A program made the translations under genes and the position numbers. A DNA stretch of 6,777 bases from Pseudomonadota bacterium. Lineage in GTDB: Bacteria; Pseudomonadota; Gammaproteobacteria; Burkholderiales; Sulfuricellaceae. This document shows, in pieces, positions 6,601-6,777 of the stretch; the first letter of the stretch is position 1; each line of letters begins with the position of its first letter. Below the pieces are notes generated by a model, which was not told the DNA's origin, did no database searches, and saw nothing but the letters and a program-made list of their open reading frames with translations. The stretch spans positions 1 to 6,777 of the forward strand of contig JAJXTJ010000068.1 in the NCBI GenBank assembly GCA_021783895.1, written 5' to 3'.

Positions 6601-6777
6601 ACCCACCGGGCTTACGCTTACTGGACCCCCTCAACCCGCTGGGCACTCAAGGCCGAGGCGGTCTATGACAAGTTCGAAAATGATGAAAACTCGCTCGTCG
6701 CAGACATCCTCCCGGCACGTGTCCGCACCATTAGCCTTCCTCTCAAGGCAACCTTTTTCCACCCGGCCGGCTACTTC
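3646..6777 (+). CDS. Exported FecR-domain / TPR / outer-membrane beta-barrel-like protein, cut by the window edge
   Basis: The frame is open for 1044 codons to the last base. A GTG at 3646 with AGGA 7 bases upstream is the first start after an in-frame TAG; GTG 3682 is a good alternative that gives a more typical signal peptide. The signal peptide has a hydrophobic core VLLFAALVQI and ends PAMA, with likely cleavage before Q39. Residues about 45-200 form a FecR domain (GQVQVRG, LCKGDTIRVGE, SRAAVVLVNEAVIRLDQNT, VNTPYLNGSIEGTEFQV near 141-157); C42 and C76 could form a disulfide. A WTLYYPP motif (212-218) leads into a TPR array (about 235-580; for example NRPEATAAAEKAVKLQPG and RLEEGRSELETAVALDSNN). 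After a linker, residues from about 620 are rich in alternating aromatic and polar strands (VNASIFGGSN, LSLSAGAFGYDTDGF, VYAYGNITLP, RLRGAYFKVLKP), as in an outer-membrane barrel. In FecR proper this domain senses a receptor and controls a sigma factor; here it lies on the periplasmic side without a cytoplasmic part, so a binding or scaffold role is inferred. Specific function unknown. Confidence 0.88.
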   Translation, partial: MASIKQSKWGSGVLKISGIKYEVLLFAALVQIHTPAMAQEACRETAGKFASIEGQVQVRGDEQQNWRAAKPVDRLCKGDTIRVGELSRAAVVLVNEAVIRLDQNTTMRLVDISGKKEDRSLIELAKGAIKSFIRKPRLLSVNTPYLNGSIEGTEFQVSVAENAASILVLEGRILASNNQGKVAINPGEIAEAQAGAAPTSRLLVKPRDAVQWTLYYPPIQAASPGAGGVAPSFETLDKVAENDRNAAWHIQRASLLLSVGRQDEAQASIDTALKLDPKAGQAHALRAIIHVVRNERQQALAEADKGVALSDTAATRIALSYAQQANFRIEAARDTLLVAVKNHPEDALAWARLSELWLALGNRPEATAAAEKAVKLQPGLGRTQNVLGFAALAEIKAAQAQAAFEQAIALESADPLAHLGLGLAQIRQGRLEEGRSELETAVALDSNNALLRAYLGKAYFEEKRGPLDAQQLAIAKELDPLDPTSYFYNAIRLQTENQPVDALRELDASVERNDNRAVYRSRMLLDQDRAARGTSAARIYSDLGFTQLGINEATESVTTDPANASAHRFLSDTYQNMARHEVARVSELQQAQMLQDVNINPIQPSVSDTNLNIVTQGGPASAGFNEFTPLFERNRAQVNASIFGGSNDTLGGEAVVSGVYDKLSLSAGAFGYDTDGFRPNNDLNHKIYNLFAQFAVTPSVNLQAEFQSRDSEYGDLVMNFDPESYSATQRNTLETDSVRVGARFTLSPRSNLLLLYNNKNADVTQSDQTVIFEYAPGLPVTLDEGLATETGSDQFEGAWIHQADKFNILVGAAYSDVSRKDTLNITINDPFVPFPIPIAVDETIEGDSTDKRVYAYGNITLPANVTWTLGLSQQKYEETAYDLSKTNPKFGVQWQVNDALRLRGAYFKVLKPVLSSNRTLEPTQIAGFNQYFDDVEATQSTRYGIGADWQPARDVALGAEWTRRQLESPTFDLSGNVFFDDRDEWTHRAYAYWTPSTRWALKAEAVYDKFENDENSLVADILPARVRTISLPLKATFFHPAGYF

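Overview
The window reads as GC-rich proteobacterial DNA. A betaproteobacterium is the likeliest source, judged from protein style and gene content; this is inference, since there is no rRNA or marker gene. It holds five protein genes: one on the minus strand at the left edge and four on the plus strand. Both outermost genes run off the window. I found no tRNA, rRNA, CRISPR array or insertion sequence.

Left edge (1-752, minus): the N-terminal 250 codons of a glutaminase (glsA) with an intact catalytic Ser/Lys pair. It starts at TTG behind a good ribosome binding site. The spacer 753-1014 separates it from a divergently oriented plus-strand cluster.

Centre (1015-3218, plus): a three-gene partner-switching module. 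It comprises a phosphatase with a cyclic-nucleotide-binding domain fused to a PP2C/SpoIIE domain, a STAS-domain anti-sigma-factor antagonist, and a small GHKL/HATPase anti-sigma-type kinase. In known systems of this type (SpoIIAA/AB/E, RsbU/V/W) the kinase phosphorylates the STAS protein on Ser or Thr, the phosphatase removes the phosphate, and the unphosphorylated STAS protein pulls the kinase off its target. Here the phosphatase input looks like a cyclic nucleotide. No sigma factor or other target is encoded in the window.

Spacer (3219-3645): 427 bases, more AT-rich than the genes. It holds two NtrC-like palindromes 21 bp apart, a pair of short GC-rich REP-like repeats, a candidate sigma-70 promoter, a candidate sigma-54 (-24/-12) promoter, and a stem-loop that touches the ribosome binding site of the next gene.

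Right (3646 to beyond 6777, plus): a large exported protein with a signal peptide, a FecR domain, a TPR array and then an outer-membrane beta-barrel-like region that is still open at the window edge. The protein is predicted to sit in the periplasm and outer membrane. Together the genes suggest a signalling and envelope locus: a cyclic-nucleotide-gated switch in the cytoplasm beside an envelope protein, possibly with nitrogen or sigma-54 control of the latter. The functional link between the two parts is inference from adjacency.
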